Assembly (NCBI GenBank): GCA_016699815.1
Contig: CP065012.1
Coordinates: 930,001 to 994,000 of the forward strand
Length of the DNA: 64,000 bases
Origin: Chitinophagaceae bacterium
GTDB taxonomy: Bacteria > Bacteroidota > Bacteroidia > Chitinophagales > Chitinophagaceae
Direction: 5' to 3'
Shown here: piece by piece, positions 17,547-26,813 of the stretch
Layout of the letters: every line of letters begins with the position of its first letter
How positions within the stretch are numbered: position 1 is the first letter of the stretch
Made by a program: the position numbers and the translations under genes
The notes under the pieces: model-generated
What the model was told of the DNA's origin: nothing
What the model saw: only the letters and a program-made list of their open reading frames with translations
The model's database searches: none

Positions 17547-19943
17547 ATGAATAACAGATATTTTAATCCCGGGCAGGAAGATGAAATGGAGTTTATGCCC
17601 ATTATTCCATTAAATGAAGAAGAAGGAAACACCGATGATAAAGACATCCCTGAAGAATTACCGCTTTTACCGCTTAGGAATACCGTGCTTTTTCCCGGCA
17701 TTGTAATACCCATTACCGTAGGCAGGGATAAAAGCATAAAAGCAGTAACCGATGCTTATAAGGCTGACAAATTGATAGCCGTTGTAGCGCAAAAAGACAG
17801 TAATATAGAAGAGCCAGCTTACGCCGACCTTGAAAATACAGGCACGGTTGCAAAAATGGTAAAACTTATAAAAATGCCCGATGGTGGCACAACCATTATT
17901 ATACAAGGTAAAAAAAGGATACAACTGGCAGGCCTTACCCAGGAAGACCCTTATTTTAAAGCTAAAGTAATTCCAATTGAGGAAGAAACTATAAAAAACG
18001 ATAGCGATTTTGATGCTATGATCAGCAGTATCAAAGACCTTGCCGGGCAAATCATAGGCCTTAGCCCAAACCTTCCCAGCGAAGCTTCCATTATTTTAAA
18101 AAATATCGAAAACCCTTCATTTCTCATTCATTTTGTAAGCAGTAACCTTAATAGCGATATTAAACAAAAACAAAGTTTACTGGAAATAAGCAACCCAAAA
18201 GCGAGGGCAGAATTATTGCTTAGCCTTATGCAAACCGAGTTGCAATATGCCGAACTTAAAAATAAGGTAACCAGTAAAACCCGTGCCGAACTGGATAAAC
18301 AACAGCGGGAATATTTTCTGCAACAGCAGATGAAGGCCATTAAAGATGAATTGGGCGGCGAAAACAGCGCCGAGGTAAAGGACATGATGAAGAAAGCAGA
18401 AAACAAAAAATGGACCAAGGCTGCAAAAGAAATGTTTGATAAAGGCGTAGAAAAATTAGACCGTATGCATCCCAGCACACCGGATTATTCCGTAGTGTAC
18501 AACCACCTCGACCTCATGCTCGACTTGCCCTGGGAAGAATATACACAAGATGAATACGACCTAAAGAAAGCAAAAAAAATATTGGACAAAGACCATTACG
18601 GCATGGACAAAATTAAGGAACGCATCCTCGAATATCTTGCCGTACTAAAATTAAAGGGTGATATGAAAAGCCCGATACTCTGCTTTGTAGGCCCTCCGGG
18701 AATAGGTAAAACCAGCCTCGGAAAAAGTATCGCTGCTGCCATCAACAGAAAATATATTAGGGTAAGCCTTGGCGGCCTGCATGATGAAAGTGAAATACGT
18801 GGCCACCGTAAAACCTATATTGGCGCCATGCCCGGCCGTATTTTACAAAGCATACGCAAAGCTAAAGCCGGCAACCCAGTAATGATTTTAGATGAAATAG
18901 ATAAAGTAGGCAGCGACCACCGTGGCGACCCATCATCGGCATTGCTGGAAGTGCTGGACCCCGAACAAAATAATAATTTTTACGATAATTATTTAGAACT
19001 GGAATACGACCTTAGTAAAGTTTTGTTTATTGCAACGGCAAATAATCTTGCTGGCATTCAACCTGCGCTTAGGGACAGGCTGGAAATAATTGACCTTAGT
19101 GGCTATGCCATTGAAGAAAAAATTCAAATTGCCAAACAACATCTTCTTCCCAAACAAAAAGAAATGCATGGGTTAAAAAAAGCAGAATTTAAGCTGAGCG
19201 AAACCGTACTGGAAAAAATTATTGCCGACTACACCCGTGAAAGCGGCGTAAGGGAACTGGACAGGCAACTGGCCAGCATTATGCGCTACCAGGCAAAAGA
19301 ACTGGTGCTTAAAGGAAAATTAAAACCTACCGTTACCAATAACGATGTAGAAAAAGTTTTGGGAAAACCAAGGTACAGTAATGAATTATATAAAACCGCC
19401 AATATTCCCGGCGTAGCCGTAGGCCTTGCCTGGACTTATGTAGGCGGAGATATTTTATTTATAGAAACACAGCTTAGCGAAGGCAAGGGAGAGTTAAAAC
19501 TCACCGGCAACCTGGGCAATGTAATGAAAGAAAGTGCAAGCACAGCTTATACCTGGCTGGAAGCCAACTTTAAAAAATTAAATATTGCAGCTGAAGTTTT
19601 TAGCAATAAAGATGCCCATATACATATACCCGAAGGTGCCACTCCCAAAGACGGGCCAAGCGCCGGCATTACCATGATGACTGCTTTGGCAAGCGCTTTT
19701 ACCGGCCGCAAAGTAAAACCCTACTTAGCTATGACGGGTGAGATAACCCTGCGTGGGCAGGTGTTGCCCGTTGGCGGAATTAAAGAAAAAGTATTGGCGG
19801 CAAAACGATTGGGCATAAAAGAAATTATTATGTGCTGGCAAAACGAAAAAGATGTGCAAGAGATTAACCAGCAATTTATTAAAGGAATAAAATTTCATTA
19901 TGTAAAAACCTTGCAGCAAGTGCTGGATATTGCTTTAACATAA
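17547..19943 (+). CDS. lon: ATP-dependent protease La
   Basis: A 798-residue Lon protease (LonA type), which degrades misfolded and regulatory proteins in the cytosol. The N-terminal substrate-binding domain starts LPLLPLRNTVLFPGIVIPI. The AAA+ module has Walker A GPPGIGKTSLGKS and Walker B MILDEIDKV. The C-terminal protease domain carries the catalytic Ser in DGPSAG (near residue 705) and the Lys in GGIKEKVLAAKR. The length is slightly above the E. coli enzyme because of an acidic N-terminal extension. It is followed by a strong hairpin terminator, after which cassette A begins on the other strand. Confidence 0.97.
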   Translation: MNNRYFNPGQEDEMEFMPIIPLNEEEGNTDDKDIPEELPLLPLRNTVLFPGIVIPITVGRDKSIKAVTDAYKADKLIAVVAQKDSNIEEPAYADLENTGTVAKMVKLIKMPDGGTTIIIQGKKRIQLAGLTQEDPYFKAKVIPIEEETIKNDSDFDAMISSIKDLAGQIIGLSPNLPSEASIILKNIENPSFLIHFVSSNLNSDIKQKQSLLEISNPKARAELLLSLMQTELQYAELKNKVTSKTRAELDKQQREYFLQQQMKAIKDELGGENSAEVKDMMKKAENKKWTKAAKEMFDKGVEKLDRMHPSTPDYSVVYNHLDLMLDLPWEEYTQDEYDLKKAKKILDKDHYGMDKIKERILEYLAVLKLKGDMKSPILCFVGPPGIGKTSLGKSIAAAINRKYIRVSLGGLHDESEIRGHRKTYIGAMPGRILQSIRKAKAGNPVMILDEIDKVGSDHRGDPSSALLEVLDPEQNNNFYDNYLELEYDLSKVLFIATANNLAGIQPALRDRLEIIDLSGYAIEEKIQIAKQHLLPKQKEMHGLKKAEFKLSETVLEKIIADYTRESGVRELDRQLASIMRYQAKELVLKGKLKPTVTNNDVEKVLGKPRYSNELYKTANIPGVAVGLAWTYVGGDILFIETQLSEGKGELKLTGNLGNVMKESASTAYTWLEANFKKLNIAAEVFSNKDAHIHIPEGATPKDGPSAGITMMTALASAFTGRKVKPYLAMTGEITLRGQVLPVGGIKEKVLAAKRLGIKEIIMCWQNEKDVQEINQQFIKGIKFHYVKTLQQVLDIALT

Positions 19944-20033
19944 TTTTCATCTTTAAAAAGCAACTCAATTACAAAAAATAAACGTAATTACAATACCAGC
20001 ACATTTCATGTTGGTTGTTTTAAGGGTTAAAAA

Positions 20034-20069
20034 GAAAAATCCTCCGTAACAGGAGGATTTTTCTTTTTT
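20034..20069. terminator. Bidirectional rho-independent terminator between lon and cassette A
   Basis: A 12-bp perfect stem (GAAAAATCCTCC 20034-20045 with GGAGGATTTTTC 20052-20063), a 6-base loop, and a T-run on the plus strand. It can end lon transcripts and, on the other strand, those of cassette A. Confidence 0.85.
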
Positions 20070-20079
20070 AAGCTACGCT

Positions 20080-20859
20080 TTAATTTAAATTTCTCTTTTT
20101 TTCCAGTTCCTTTATTGCTGTAAACCCATTGATCGTATCTAAAACTGCTGTTTTACTCTTTGCACTCATGTCTTTACAAATATGTATTTCTTTTCGGGCC
20201 AATGGCCTTAGAGAATCAAGCTCCTGTACAAACCCATCTTTATTTTTATAAGAATATGCGTTTATACCTACAACACAATAATCTTTGTCAGGAAAAACCG
20301 ACCCACCAATTTTATTTAAGGAAGTAAATCCTGGCTTTTTAATTAGTATTACTTTTATTTCATTGAAATCTCCGGCTTTTATATCCGGTTTATGCACTGT
20401 AAAATAATAACATTGAATATTATTGATTACCGTATCAATGGGTTCTATATAGGGCGAAGGTAGTTTTTGAACCACTTCTGCACTGTCAAAATGAAACCCA
20501 TCAAATTTTTTCCAAAGCTTTCCTGTTCTTATCATATTACTGGGCAAATCAAAAGTGTCAAATTCCTGGTAAAATAAATGGCTAAACTGCATTAAATAAA
20601 CACTTGTCGTATCAATTCTAATTGTTGCATCTATGGTATTTGCCTGCTCATTTAATTTGCCATTTAGATAAATGCCTGGATTAAATTCAAACAAATAATC
20701 TCCAAAAGTAATCAGGCAATGGGTGTACAATACAGTTTTTGATGTATTTATTCTATAAGTTTTTACATTATAAGAATAATAAGCTGTTTCAGATGATTTA
20801 CAACTAATCAAGATAGCTATAATGCTACAAAAAAATAAAATGCTAACCTTGTTATTAAT
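20080..20859 (-). CDS. Cassette A gene 3: unrecognised lipoprotein, unusual start
   Basis: The conservative open frame is 20080-20811 from a TTG, but this TTG falls inside a lipobox (LISC). The frame stays open upstream to about 20877 and encodes a clear lipoprotein signal, NKVSILFFCSIIAILISC, yet contains no ATG, GTG or TTG before the lipobox. The best candidate start is an ATT at 20857-20859, giving about 259 residues. The mature protein is acidic to neutral, rich in Tyr and Asp, with a conserved ending region (FPDKDYCVVGINAYSYKN). A 5'-truncated relative lies at 30448-30750. I do not recognise the family. It is the last gene of a three-gene minus-strand set. Confidence 0.65.
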   Translation of the reverse strand: MNNKVSILFFCSIIAILISCKSSETAYYSYNVKTYRINTSKTVLYTHCLITFGDYLFEFNPGIYLNGKLNEQANTIDATIRIDTTSVYLMQFSHLFYQEFDTFDLPSNMIRTGKLWKKFDGFHFDSAEVVQKLPSPYIEPIDTVINNIQCYYFTVHKPDIKAGDFNEIKVILIKKPGFTSLNKIGGSVFPDKDYCVVGINAYSYKNKDGFVQELDSLRPLARKEIHICKDMSAKSKTAVLDTINGFTAIKELEKKRNLN

Positions 20860-20921
20860 ATTTAAAAAATTTATTTATCAGTTCAAAAACACAAAATATA
20901 TACTCATTAATATTCGGATAA

Positions 20922-21719
20922 CTAAGGCATTCTTTGAAAAGCAGCTTTAGTGGCGCTTTCATTGCTAATTATTGGCAACTTTGTAAGCTGTGAATTTCTT
21001 TTCCATTGCTTAAATATTTTAATTTCTTTTTGAGAAAGCTTTTTGTTGACTAAGTTAATTTCGTGTACCCATATAAGGGGTTTACCTGAATTAACAAATG
21101 AAGTATGACTCCAATTTATAAATTTTACCGCCTGGCATTGGGGATATTTTTCATCCACTGCACGGCTTAAATGAAATACAGTTTTGGGCGATTTACAATC
21201 CAGGTAATATATAAATTCTGCAGGACCATCCTTGTATTTATTTATCATATGCAACCTTTTGTATCGTATATTGTTTTCTACAGTATCAGGCAACCAGCTA
21301 ATATTTCCTTTCCAATCAGAGTCTCTTTTTTCTGCCAGTAAGTTTCCATTGCCAAAGGAATGATAATCCACAAAAAAATTAGAAACTGGCTGAGCTGTGT
21401 CTGAAAAATTAAGATAATCCTGACTTTGTTTAGTCTGCATATTTATATATGTGTAACACATAAAATTATAGCTATTACTTACAATTTCTCCTTGTGAAGT
21501 AAAATCACTTCGGCTTGTTATAACATTTCTTACAATAATAACACAACTATCGTTATACCATATACTGTCTACCTTATGATTAATTGGTAAGGGCATTGGT
21601 TTAGTGCTGTCATAATTGATAAAATAGTGGTGAATATTAAAAACTCCCTTTTTTAAAAAATGTTTATTGCTACAGTTAAAAAAACAAAAAATTAAAAAAA
21701 GAAAAACTATATATTTCAT
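20922..21719 (-). CDS. Cassette A gene 2: unrecognised lipoprotein
   Basis: A 265-residue protein with a lipoprotein signal (MKYIVFLFLIFCFFNCSN; Cys16 would be the lipidated residue). The mature part has no motif I recognise. It is related to the gene at 30766-31590: both share DYHSF, an 'RYKR/LYKR' strand and a C-terminal stretch (LSQKEIKIFKQW here, LTVEERKIFEKW there), followed by 'TKLP'. The gene is 8 bases downstream of cassette A gene 1 and about 60-110 bases upstream of gene 3. A membrane-anchored partner of the gene 1 product is inferred only from this conserved linkage. Confidence 0.7.
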   Translation of the reverse strand: MKYIVFLFLIFCFFNCSNKHFLKKGVFNIHHYFINYDSTKPMPLPINHKVDSIWYNDSCVIIVRNVITSRSDFTSQGEIVSNSYNFMCYTYINMQTKQSQDYLNFSDTAQPVSNFFVDYHSFGNGNLLAEKRDSDWKGNISWLPDTVENNIRYKRLHMINKYKDGPAEFIYYLDCKSPKTVFHLSRAVDEKYPQCQAVKFINWSHTSFVNSGKPLIWVHEINLVNKKLSQKEIKIFKQWKRNSQLTKLPIISNESATKAAFQRMP

Positions 21720-21727
21720 AGAAATAA

Positions 21728-22927
21728 TTAGAATGTGCTTGATGCTTGCCAGGAAATTGGTTTATCAAAATATTGTACATAGTTATCTTTATTAGGGAAA
21801 GTAAGAGTTCCTCGTACTCTTGCAGATGCTGATTTAGAACCATAATAATTCACTCCTGAAATATAAGGTCCCATTTCATATGTACTTTCTAATTGATGCC
21901 AGAAACAATGATTATGATGGCTTGGTTCAATTGCCAAACCTGTTAATCCTAAGCCACCATTATCTCCATTATCACCGCTTATTGAACTGTAATAATTATT
22001 ACTGGAATTTGTAAATTTCATTCCTTGCAGCGTATAGATAAATATAACTTCATAATATATTGTTTGAACAACCACATTTTGAACTTGTTTTGTAAAAGTT
22101 TCACCTGGCTGGTTTGAGGCAGGGCTATAGATACCGCCACCTCCTCCACTTTCGGGATTTTCGTAACATTGGGTGTATAAATACTCTTCGTTATAGTAGG
22201 TGGTGCCATCAGAGAAAAATATTGTTGTAGTAAGATACCAATCTATACAAACAGGCAACTGGGGCAATGGCTCCAAAATTGTTTGCTTGCCATACCACAA
22301 CCTGTATTCTTTCCGGTTGCCATTATTATCAAAGTCCATTTCATATTGTTTTATATCCATCAGGGAAATCATAGAAAAAGTTCCTTCTAATCTTATCATT
22401 TGATTGATAAAATAATTATGAAATGAATTTTCGGGTAAAACGGATACATTATTTTCTAAAGGATAAAAAAGAGCAACTGCACCCTTGCGTATCCGGCCGG
22501 ATGTATCTTCAACCAGTAGTAAAAACCTTAATGGATTATTTAAATCTCTACGAATGTTTTGAGATAAATCTGCATTCCTTTCCAATGGAACAATAAGAAA
22601 AGTCTCTTTTTCATAATTTTCTCTGTACATTCTGTCTAACATCATGCTACTTAAAATTTTATCTATAGTTCTATTGCTATCTCTTCCTATTATTCGCTTT
22701 TGTTCTTCAAGCCACTGCCTTATTTCATCTGCTCCATTGTGCCGTGAAAACATGGAGGTATTTTCAATCTTTTCTTCAGGGTTGCTTAAACCAGCATCTG
22801 AAACACTTATTTTTTTGCAACTCCAAAAAGAAAAAATAACCGCCATTAAAAATACCGAAACTAAAGAACGAAAATTAAAAAATCGTGTGTGTGTGTGTGT
22901 GTGTGTGAAAAGGGAATTACGTTTCAT
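21728..22927 (-). CDS. Cassette A gene 1: candidate phase-variable lipoprotein (in frame)
   Basis: A 399-residue lipoprotein. Its start MKRNSLF is followed by a His-Thr repeat (THTHTHT) encoded by a CA dinucleotide tract, then a hydrophobic segment and lipobox FSFWSC at about residue 36. Residues 60-250 are shared with the cassette B homologue (IRRDLNNPLRFLLLVED, then CIDWYLTTTIFFSDGT and YLYTQCYE). The C-terminal 130 residues differ, apart from the last few (SWQAS here, SWNAS there). A Gly-rich linker (SGGGGGIYSP) separates the two parts. Lipidation and surface exposure are inferred. No known family recognised. Upstream and start sequences are shared with cassette B (16 identical coding nt). 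Confidence 0.75.
   Translation of the reverse strand: MKRNSLFTHTHTHTRFFNFRSLVSVFLMAVIFSFWSCKKISVSDAGLSNPEEKIENTSMFSRHNGADEIRQWLEEQKRIIGRDSNRTIDKILSSMMLDRMYRENYEKETFLIVPLERNADLSQNIRRDLNNPLRFLLLVEDTSGRIRKGAVALFYPLENNVSVLPENSFHNYFINQMIRLEGTFSMISLMDIKQYEMDFDNNGNRKEYRLWYGKQTILEPLPQLPVCIDWYLTTTIFFSDGTTYYNEEYLYTQCYENPESGGGGGIYSPASNQPGETFTKQVQNVVVQTIYYEVIFIYTLQGMKFTNSSNNYYSSISGDNGDNGGLGLTGLAIEPSHHNHCFWHQLESTYEMGPYISGVNYYGSKSASARVRGTLTFPNKDNYVQYFDKPISWQASSTF
22885..22907. repeat. GT/CA dinucleotide microsatellite, 11.5 units, inside a coding start
   Basis: 23 bases of perfect alternating GT on the plus strand. On the coding (minus) strand it encodes alternating Thr and His from codon 8 of the cassette A lipoprotein, before the hydrophobic part of the signal peptide. 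Gain or loss of units not divisible by three would shift the frame. Confidence 0.97.
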
Positions 22928-23027
22928 AACCGATTAAATTTTGGGTGAATTATTAGCCTAAGCTACGATACTTTTCAATAACCAAAAATTATTCTTTTTA
23001 TAGTATAATTACCCGCTTCACTTAATC

Positions 23028-24047
23028 CTATTTAAACTTAATTAGTGTAGCACCATTTCCGTACAACGGGTGATAATCATCTGAGAAAGAAGCTACATTA
23101 TCCTTTGTTTTTAAAATACTGTGTATTTCATTTTTTAAAACCCCTTCCCCTACACCATGTATTACGGTAAGCGTGGGCTTTATATGAGCAATGGAGAGTT
23201 CAAAATATTTTTCAAATTCTTTTAATTGCAGTTGCAATATTTCAAAATTACTTAACCCTTTAAAATCGCTGATAAGTTTATCAATATGCAGGTCAATTAC
23301 ATCAAGGGCAGGCGGCAGGTTTTGCCGTATATGTTTGGCATCGTAAATTTTATAGCCTGCATTACCCAATTTGGTTAAATCTACCGGCTCAGGCTCTTCC
23401 CTGTCAGGATAATTTATAAAAAGTTCATAAGCAAATGAAGGCTCGTTTTTTAATTGCAGTTCCTCAATTTTTTTAAACAATTGCTTTGCTTTTGGCTTAA
23501 GCGAAACTTCAAAAATTGGCGCTTTCTTTTTGTTGTCAGCAGCCAAAGAAAACTCAAACCCAAATCTAGGGCTATCGTTCATATCTTCAAACAACACATC
23601 ATGCAGGTAAAATTCGCTTAACGGGTCAATATTGTTTTTCAACTGAAATTCACTTTTGCCGGTATAATATAATTGGTAGCTGAACCGATATGCTTCTTCA
23701 TTTTGGTTCACTAAGTACAGCTTCATTTTTTCTACAATATCATCATCAAAAATATCTTTATCATAAACCGGAATAAAATTGAGGTACACTCCGTCTTTTA
23801 CTTTTTTACCTTCTTTTGCCTGGTCTTTTTTTTCTTTGTATACATCATCTACATACAACCTGGTTTTTTCAGAAGGCTTTTTTTGGGTAAACATTTTAAA
23901 ATAAGGAAAATCCACCTGGTCAGTAAAAACAGGAAAGGTTACGTCTCCAACTTTTATCATAAGCATTTTTTCATTCATAATGTCTACCACAATGCCTTCT
24001 TCATCTGTTTGGAGCAGTAAAATTTTATCGCCAACCTCGTATTTCAT
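23028..24047 (-). CDS. DUF2027 / Smr domain protein
   Basis: A 339-residue cytosolic protein. The N terminus (VGDKILLLQTDEEGIVVDI) is the small beta-barrel of the Bacteroidota DUF2027 family. The C-terminal 80 residues are an Smr domain: DLHIDKLISDF (the D-L-H start) and TVIHGVGEGVLKNEI (the H-G-x-G motif), as at the end of MutS2. Smr domains bind or cleave nucleic acid; those in MutS2/SmrB act on collided ribosomes. There is no MutS ATPase part here, so this is not MutS2 itself. It stands alone between cassette A and a permease gene. Confidence 0.88.
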   Translation of the reverse strand: MKYEVGDKILLLQTDEEGIVVDIMNEKMLMIKVGDVTFPVFTDQVDFPYFKMFTQKKPSEKTRLYVDDVYKEKKDQAKEGKKVKDGVYLNFIPVYDKDIFDDDIVEKMKLYLVNQNEEAYRFSYQLYYTGKSEFQLKNNIDPLSEFYLHDVLFEDMNDSPRFGFEFSLAADNKKKAPIFEVSLKPKAKQLFKKIEELQLKNEPSFAYELFINYPDREEPEPVDLTKLGNAGYKIYDAKHIRQNLPPALDVIDLHIDKLISDFKGLSNFEILQLQLKEFEKYFELSIAHIKPTLTVIHGVGEGVLKNEIHSILKTKDNVASFSDDYHPLYGNGATLIKFK

Positions 24048-24102
24048 CTAAAACAATTTTTCTCCCAATGGGAAAGAAATAAAAAACTAAGGTACAATCC
24101 TG

Positions 24103-25869
24103 CTAGGATTTAGTATTTAATTTACTATTGCGGTGGCCGTATAAAAAATAAATGGCAACACCCAGCAGGAGCCATCCAATAAACCATTGCCAGTTGCTTT
24201 TACTCATACCCGTAAGCAGATACATACAGGTTATTACACCCATTAGCGGTATAAGTGAATATTTTTTTATGAATGCAGCAATTGCCAGCAAAACTGCGCT
24301 TATCCAAAATATGATTAATGAAATATTAGGTGTAGCCAGGTCCATAAATGTTTTTTTACCAGCCACATAATCTGCATTGGCACTAAAATCAAATTTAAAC
24401 ATATCGGTAAAATAAGTTTTGGATAATGCATGTGCCATAAGTATAGCGCCAAGCACAACTAATGGGAAAATGAATTGGGCATTGATATAAGGCAAATGAA
24501 AACGTCCGCCGATTTTTTCTTTTCGTGGTATCAGCAACACGCCACCGCAAACCAATACAAATGCAAAAAGGGTTGCAATGCTTGTAAAATCGAGTACAAA
24601 TGTTTTGTCGGTAAACAAAATAGGAATGCCCACAACAAGGCCTGTAACTATAGTTGCAAAAGAAGGTGTTTTGTATTTAGGATGTATTTTTTGAAACATT
24701 GGCGGCATTAAACCATCCCTGCTCATGCTCATCCAAATACGTGGCTGCCCCATTTGAAAAACGAGCAGCACACTCGTCATGGCAATTACCGCAACAATGG
24801 CAACTACAAACTGCATCCAGCCCAAATTAAGGTTTTGTGGTTCAAATATAAAAGCCAGCGGATCTCCTACTCCATCAAAATTTTTATAATTAACTGCTCC
24901 AGTCAATACAAGGCTCAATAAAATATAAATAACGGTACAAATCACCAGCGATAAAATCATTCCCCGGGGCAAATCTCTTTGTGGATTTTTACTTTCCTCG
25001 GCCAGTACACTCACTGCATCAAAACCAATATAGGCAAAGAACACACTGGAAACAGCAAGCATTACTCCTCCAAACCCATTAGGCATAAATGATCGGGTAC
25101 CTTCATCGTTTTGCGGTAGCCAGTTTGCGGTAAGCCCATTAGAAAAAACAAGGTACCCACCCACAATAATAATGAGGGCAACTACAGCAATTTTTAATAC
25201 CACCATCACATTGCTAAAATTTCGGCTTTCCTTAATGCCACGAAAAACCAGGTATGTGATGAGGAAATTAATAACCAAAGCCGGAATGTCCAAAATCATT
25301 CTTAGTCCACCCACAACCGGGGCATTGTTCCAGGCGGCAATTTCATCTGCATTGGCGCTTCCCCGTTCTATGGCATGTTTGGCCTCCATATAACTGGTTG
25401 AAAAATATTCAGGGATATGAAGGTTGATATGTAAGCCCTGACCCAATTTATCAATGAAAGATGTAAAATAATCGCTCCAGCTATAAGCAACATAAATATT
25501 CCCAATTGAATATTCCATAATAAGCGCCCAGCCAATTACCCAGGCAAATAACTCACCAAAACTTGCATACGCATAAGTGTAAGCGCTACCGGCAACGGGT
25601 ATGCGGCTGGCAAATTCTGAATAACATAAAGCGGTAAACGCACAAGCAATACCTGTAATTACAAATAATACCACCACACCGGGGCCACCATGAAATACCG
25701 CATAGCCAAGGCTGCTGAAGCTGCCTGCACCTAAAATTGCAGCTATGCCAAAAAAAGTAAGGTCTCTTACAGTAAGCACCCTTTTTAATCCACCACTTGC
25801 ATGAGGGTCATCACTTCCTTCGGCTAAAATATTTGCAATTTTTTTTGTACGAAACAATGAATTAGACAT
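24103..25869 (-). CDS. APC superfamily amino acid permease (cationic amino acid transporter type)
   Basis: A 588-residue membrane protein with about 12-14 hydrophobic segments. The first helix is DLTFFGIAAILGAGSFSSLG, matching the unwound Gly-rich helix of APC transporters; the following YSEFASRIPVAGSAYTYAYA and FFAYIGFDAVSVLAEESKNP are typical of the CAT/YdeG-like group. An insert at residues 150-190 between helices is longer than in most relatives. Substrate not determined from sequence. It is not closely linked to the other permease at 5.8 kb. No terminator obvious. Confidence 0.88.
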   Translation of the reverse strand: MSNSLFRTKKIANILAEGSDDPHASGGLKRVLTVRDLTFFGIAAILGAGSFSSLGYAVFHGGPGVVVLFVITGIACAFTALCYSEFASRIPVAGSAYTYAYASFGELFAWVIGWALIMEYSIGNIYVAYSWSDYFTSFIDKLGQGLHINLHIPEYFSTSYMEAKHAIERGSANADEIAAWNNAPVVGGLRMILDIPALVINFLITYLVFRGIKESRNFSNVMVVLKIAVVALIIIVGGYLVFSNGLTANWLPQNDEGTRSFMPNGFGGVMLAVSSVFFAYIGFDAVSVLAEESKNPQRDLPRGMILSLVICTVIYILLSLVLTGAVNYKNFDGVGDPLAFIFEPQNLNLGWMQFVVAIVAVIAMTSVLLVFQMGQPRIWMSMSRDGLMPPMFQKIHPKYKTPSFATIVTGLVVGIPILFTDKTFVLDFTSIATLFAFVLVCGGVLLIPRKEKIGGRFHLPYINAQFIFPLVVLGAILMAHALSKTYFTDMFKFDFSANADYVAGKKTFMDLATPNISLIIFWISAVLLAIAAFIKKYSLIPLMGVITCMYLLTGMSKSNWQWFIGWLLLGVAIYFLYGHRNSKLNTKS

Positions 25870-25965
25870 AGCCAGTGTATTTATATTTTCTAAAGTAAGG
25901 GAAATATTTTAGAAAAATAGCATTGCTTATAGAGATAATCTTAAGCAGCCACAACAGCAAATAAT

Positions 25966-25993
25966 AAAAAAGCCGCTCCCGTAGAGGAGCGGC
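25966..25993 (-). terminator. Terminator of the rpsF-rpsR-rplI operon
   Basis: GCCGCTCC (25972-25979) pairs with GGAGCGGC (25986-25993). On the minus strand a T-run follows, 23 bases after the rplI stop. Confidence 0.85.
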
Positions 25994-26015
25994 AAATAAA
26001 ATTTAAACCAAAAAA

Positions 26016-26462
26016 TTATTCGGCTACAACTTCCAGTTCAACTTCGGTTTCGTTGCCGTTACCAAAATCAACCTTTGATTTGTAAGTGCCTAATTCTTTA
26101 ATTTCGTCAATAATGTGGATGCGCCTGCGGTCTATTTCGTAGCCTTTTTGTTCCCTTATAGCCCTGGCTATTTGAACCGTAGTTACGCTACCAAATATTT
26201 TTCCGCTGGTACCTGTTTTAGCGCCAATTTTTAAAGTGCCATCCTGTAATACCCTAATTACACTGTTGATTTCTGCAAGCAGTTTTGCTTCTTTTTTAGC
26301 AAGTTGCTTCATTTTTTCTTCCAGTTGTTTTAGGTTAGAAGGGCTGGCTTCTATGGCATACTTTTGTGGAATAAGGTAGTTTCTGCCATAACCGTTTTTT
26401 ACGGCTACCAGTTCATTTGCGCTTCCCAGGTTGTTTACATCCTGAATTAATATTACCTGCAT
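26016..26462 (-). CDS. rplI: 50S ribosomal protein L9
   Basis: 148 residues, the normal L9 length. The N-terminal domain MQVILIQDVNNLGSANELVA and VKNGYGRNYLIPQKYA is the conserved rRNA-binding signature; a long connecting helix (about 45-75) is followed by the C-terminal domain (GKIFGSVTTVQIARAI and RRRIHI). It is the last gene of the rpsF-rpsR-rplI operon and has a terminator right behind it. About 80 bases separate it from rpsR. Confidence 0.97.
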   Translation of the reverse strand: MQVILIQDVNNLGSANELVAVKNGYGRNYLIPQKYAIEASPSNLKQLEEKMKQLAKKEAKLLAEINSVIRVLQDGTLKIGAKTGTSGKIFGSVTTVQIARAIREQKGYEIDRRRIHIIDEIKELGTYKSKVDFGNGNETEVELEVVAE

Positions 26463-26545
26463 GATTGTGCATTTTTACCCAATACAGAAATTTCTTCCGG
26501 TACTTTCTCTGCCATAAAGCAAATTAGGGTGGTGAAAAAAATAGT

Positions 26546-26812
26546 TTATTTAAATAAATCCGTTACGTAAGGTAAAATAGCCATTTGACGGGCCTTTTTA
26601 ATTGCCTGGCTCACTTTACGCTGGTATTTTAAAGAGTTACCGGTAATGCGGCGAGGCAATAGTTTACCTTGTTCGTTCAGGAATTTTTTTAAAAAATCTG
26701 CATCCTTATAATCAATATAATGGATACCCAATTTTTTAAAGCGGCAGTATTTTTTTGGGCGCTTATCGGCTTTAATAGCCGTAAGGTATTTTATTTCATT
26801 TGCTTTTGCCAT
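26546..26812 (-). CDS. rpsR: 30S ribosomal protein S18
   Basis: 88 residues. The core YCRFKKLGIHYIDYKDADFL, then LPRRITGNSLKYQRKVSQAI, is the S18 signature. S18 forms a dimer with S6 on the 30S platform, which fits the adjacent rpsF, one base upstream. Only one Cys remains in the region that binds zinc in some bacteria, so this is the non-zinc type. Confidence 0.97.
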   Translation of the reverse strand: MAKANEIKYLTAIKADKRPKKYCRFKKLGIHYIDYKDADFLKKFLNEQGKLLPRRITGNSLKYQRKVSQAIKKARQMAILPYVTDLFK

Positions 26813-26813
26813 G

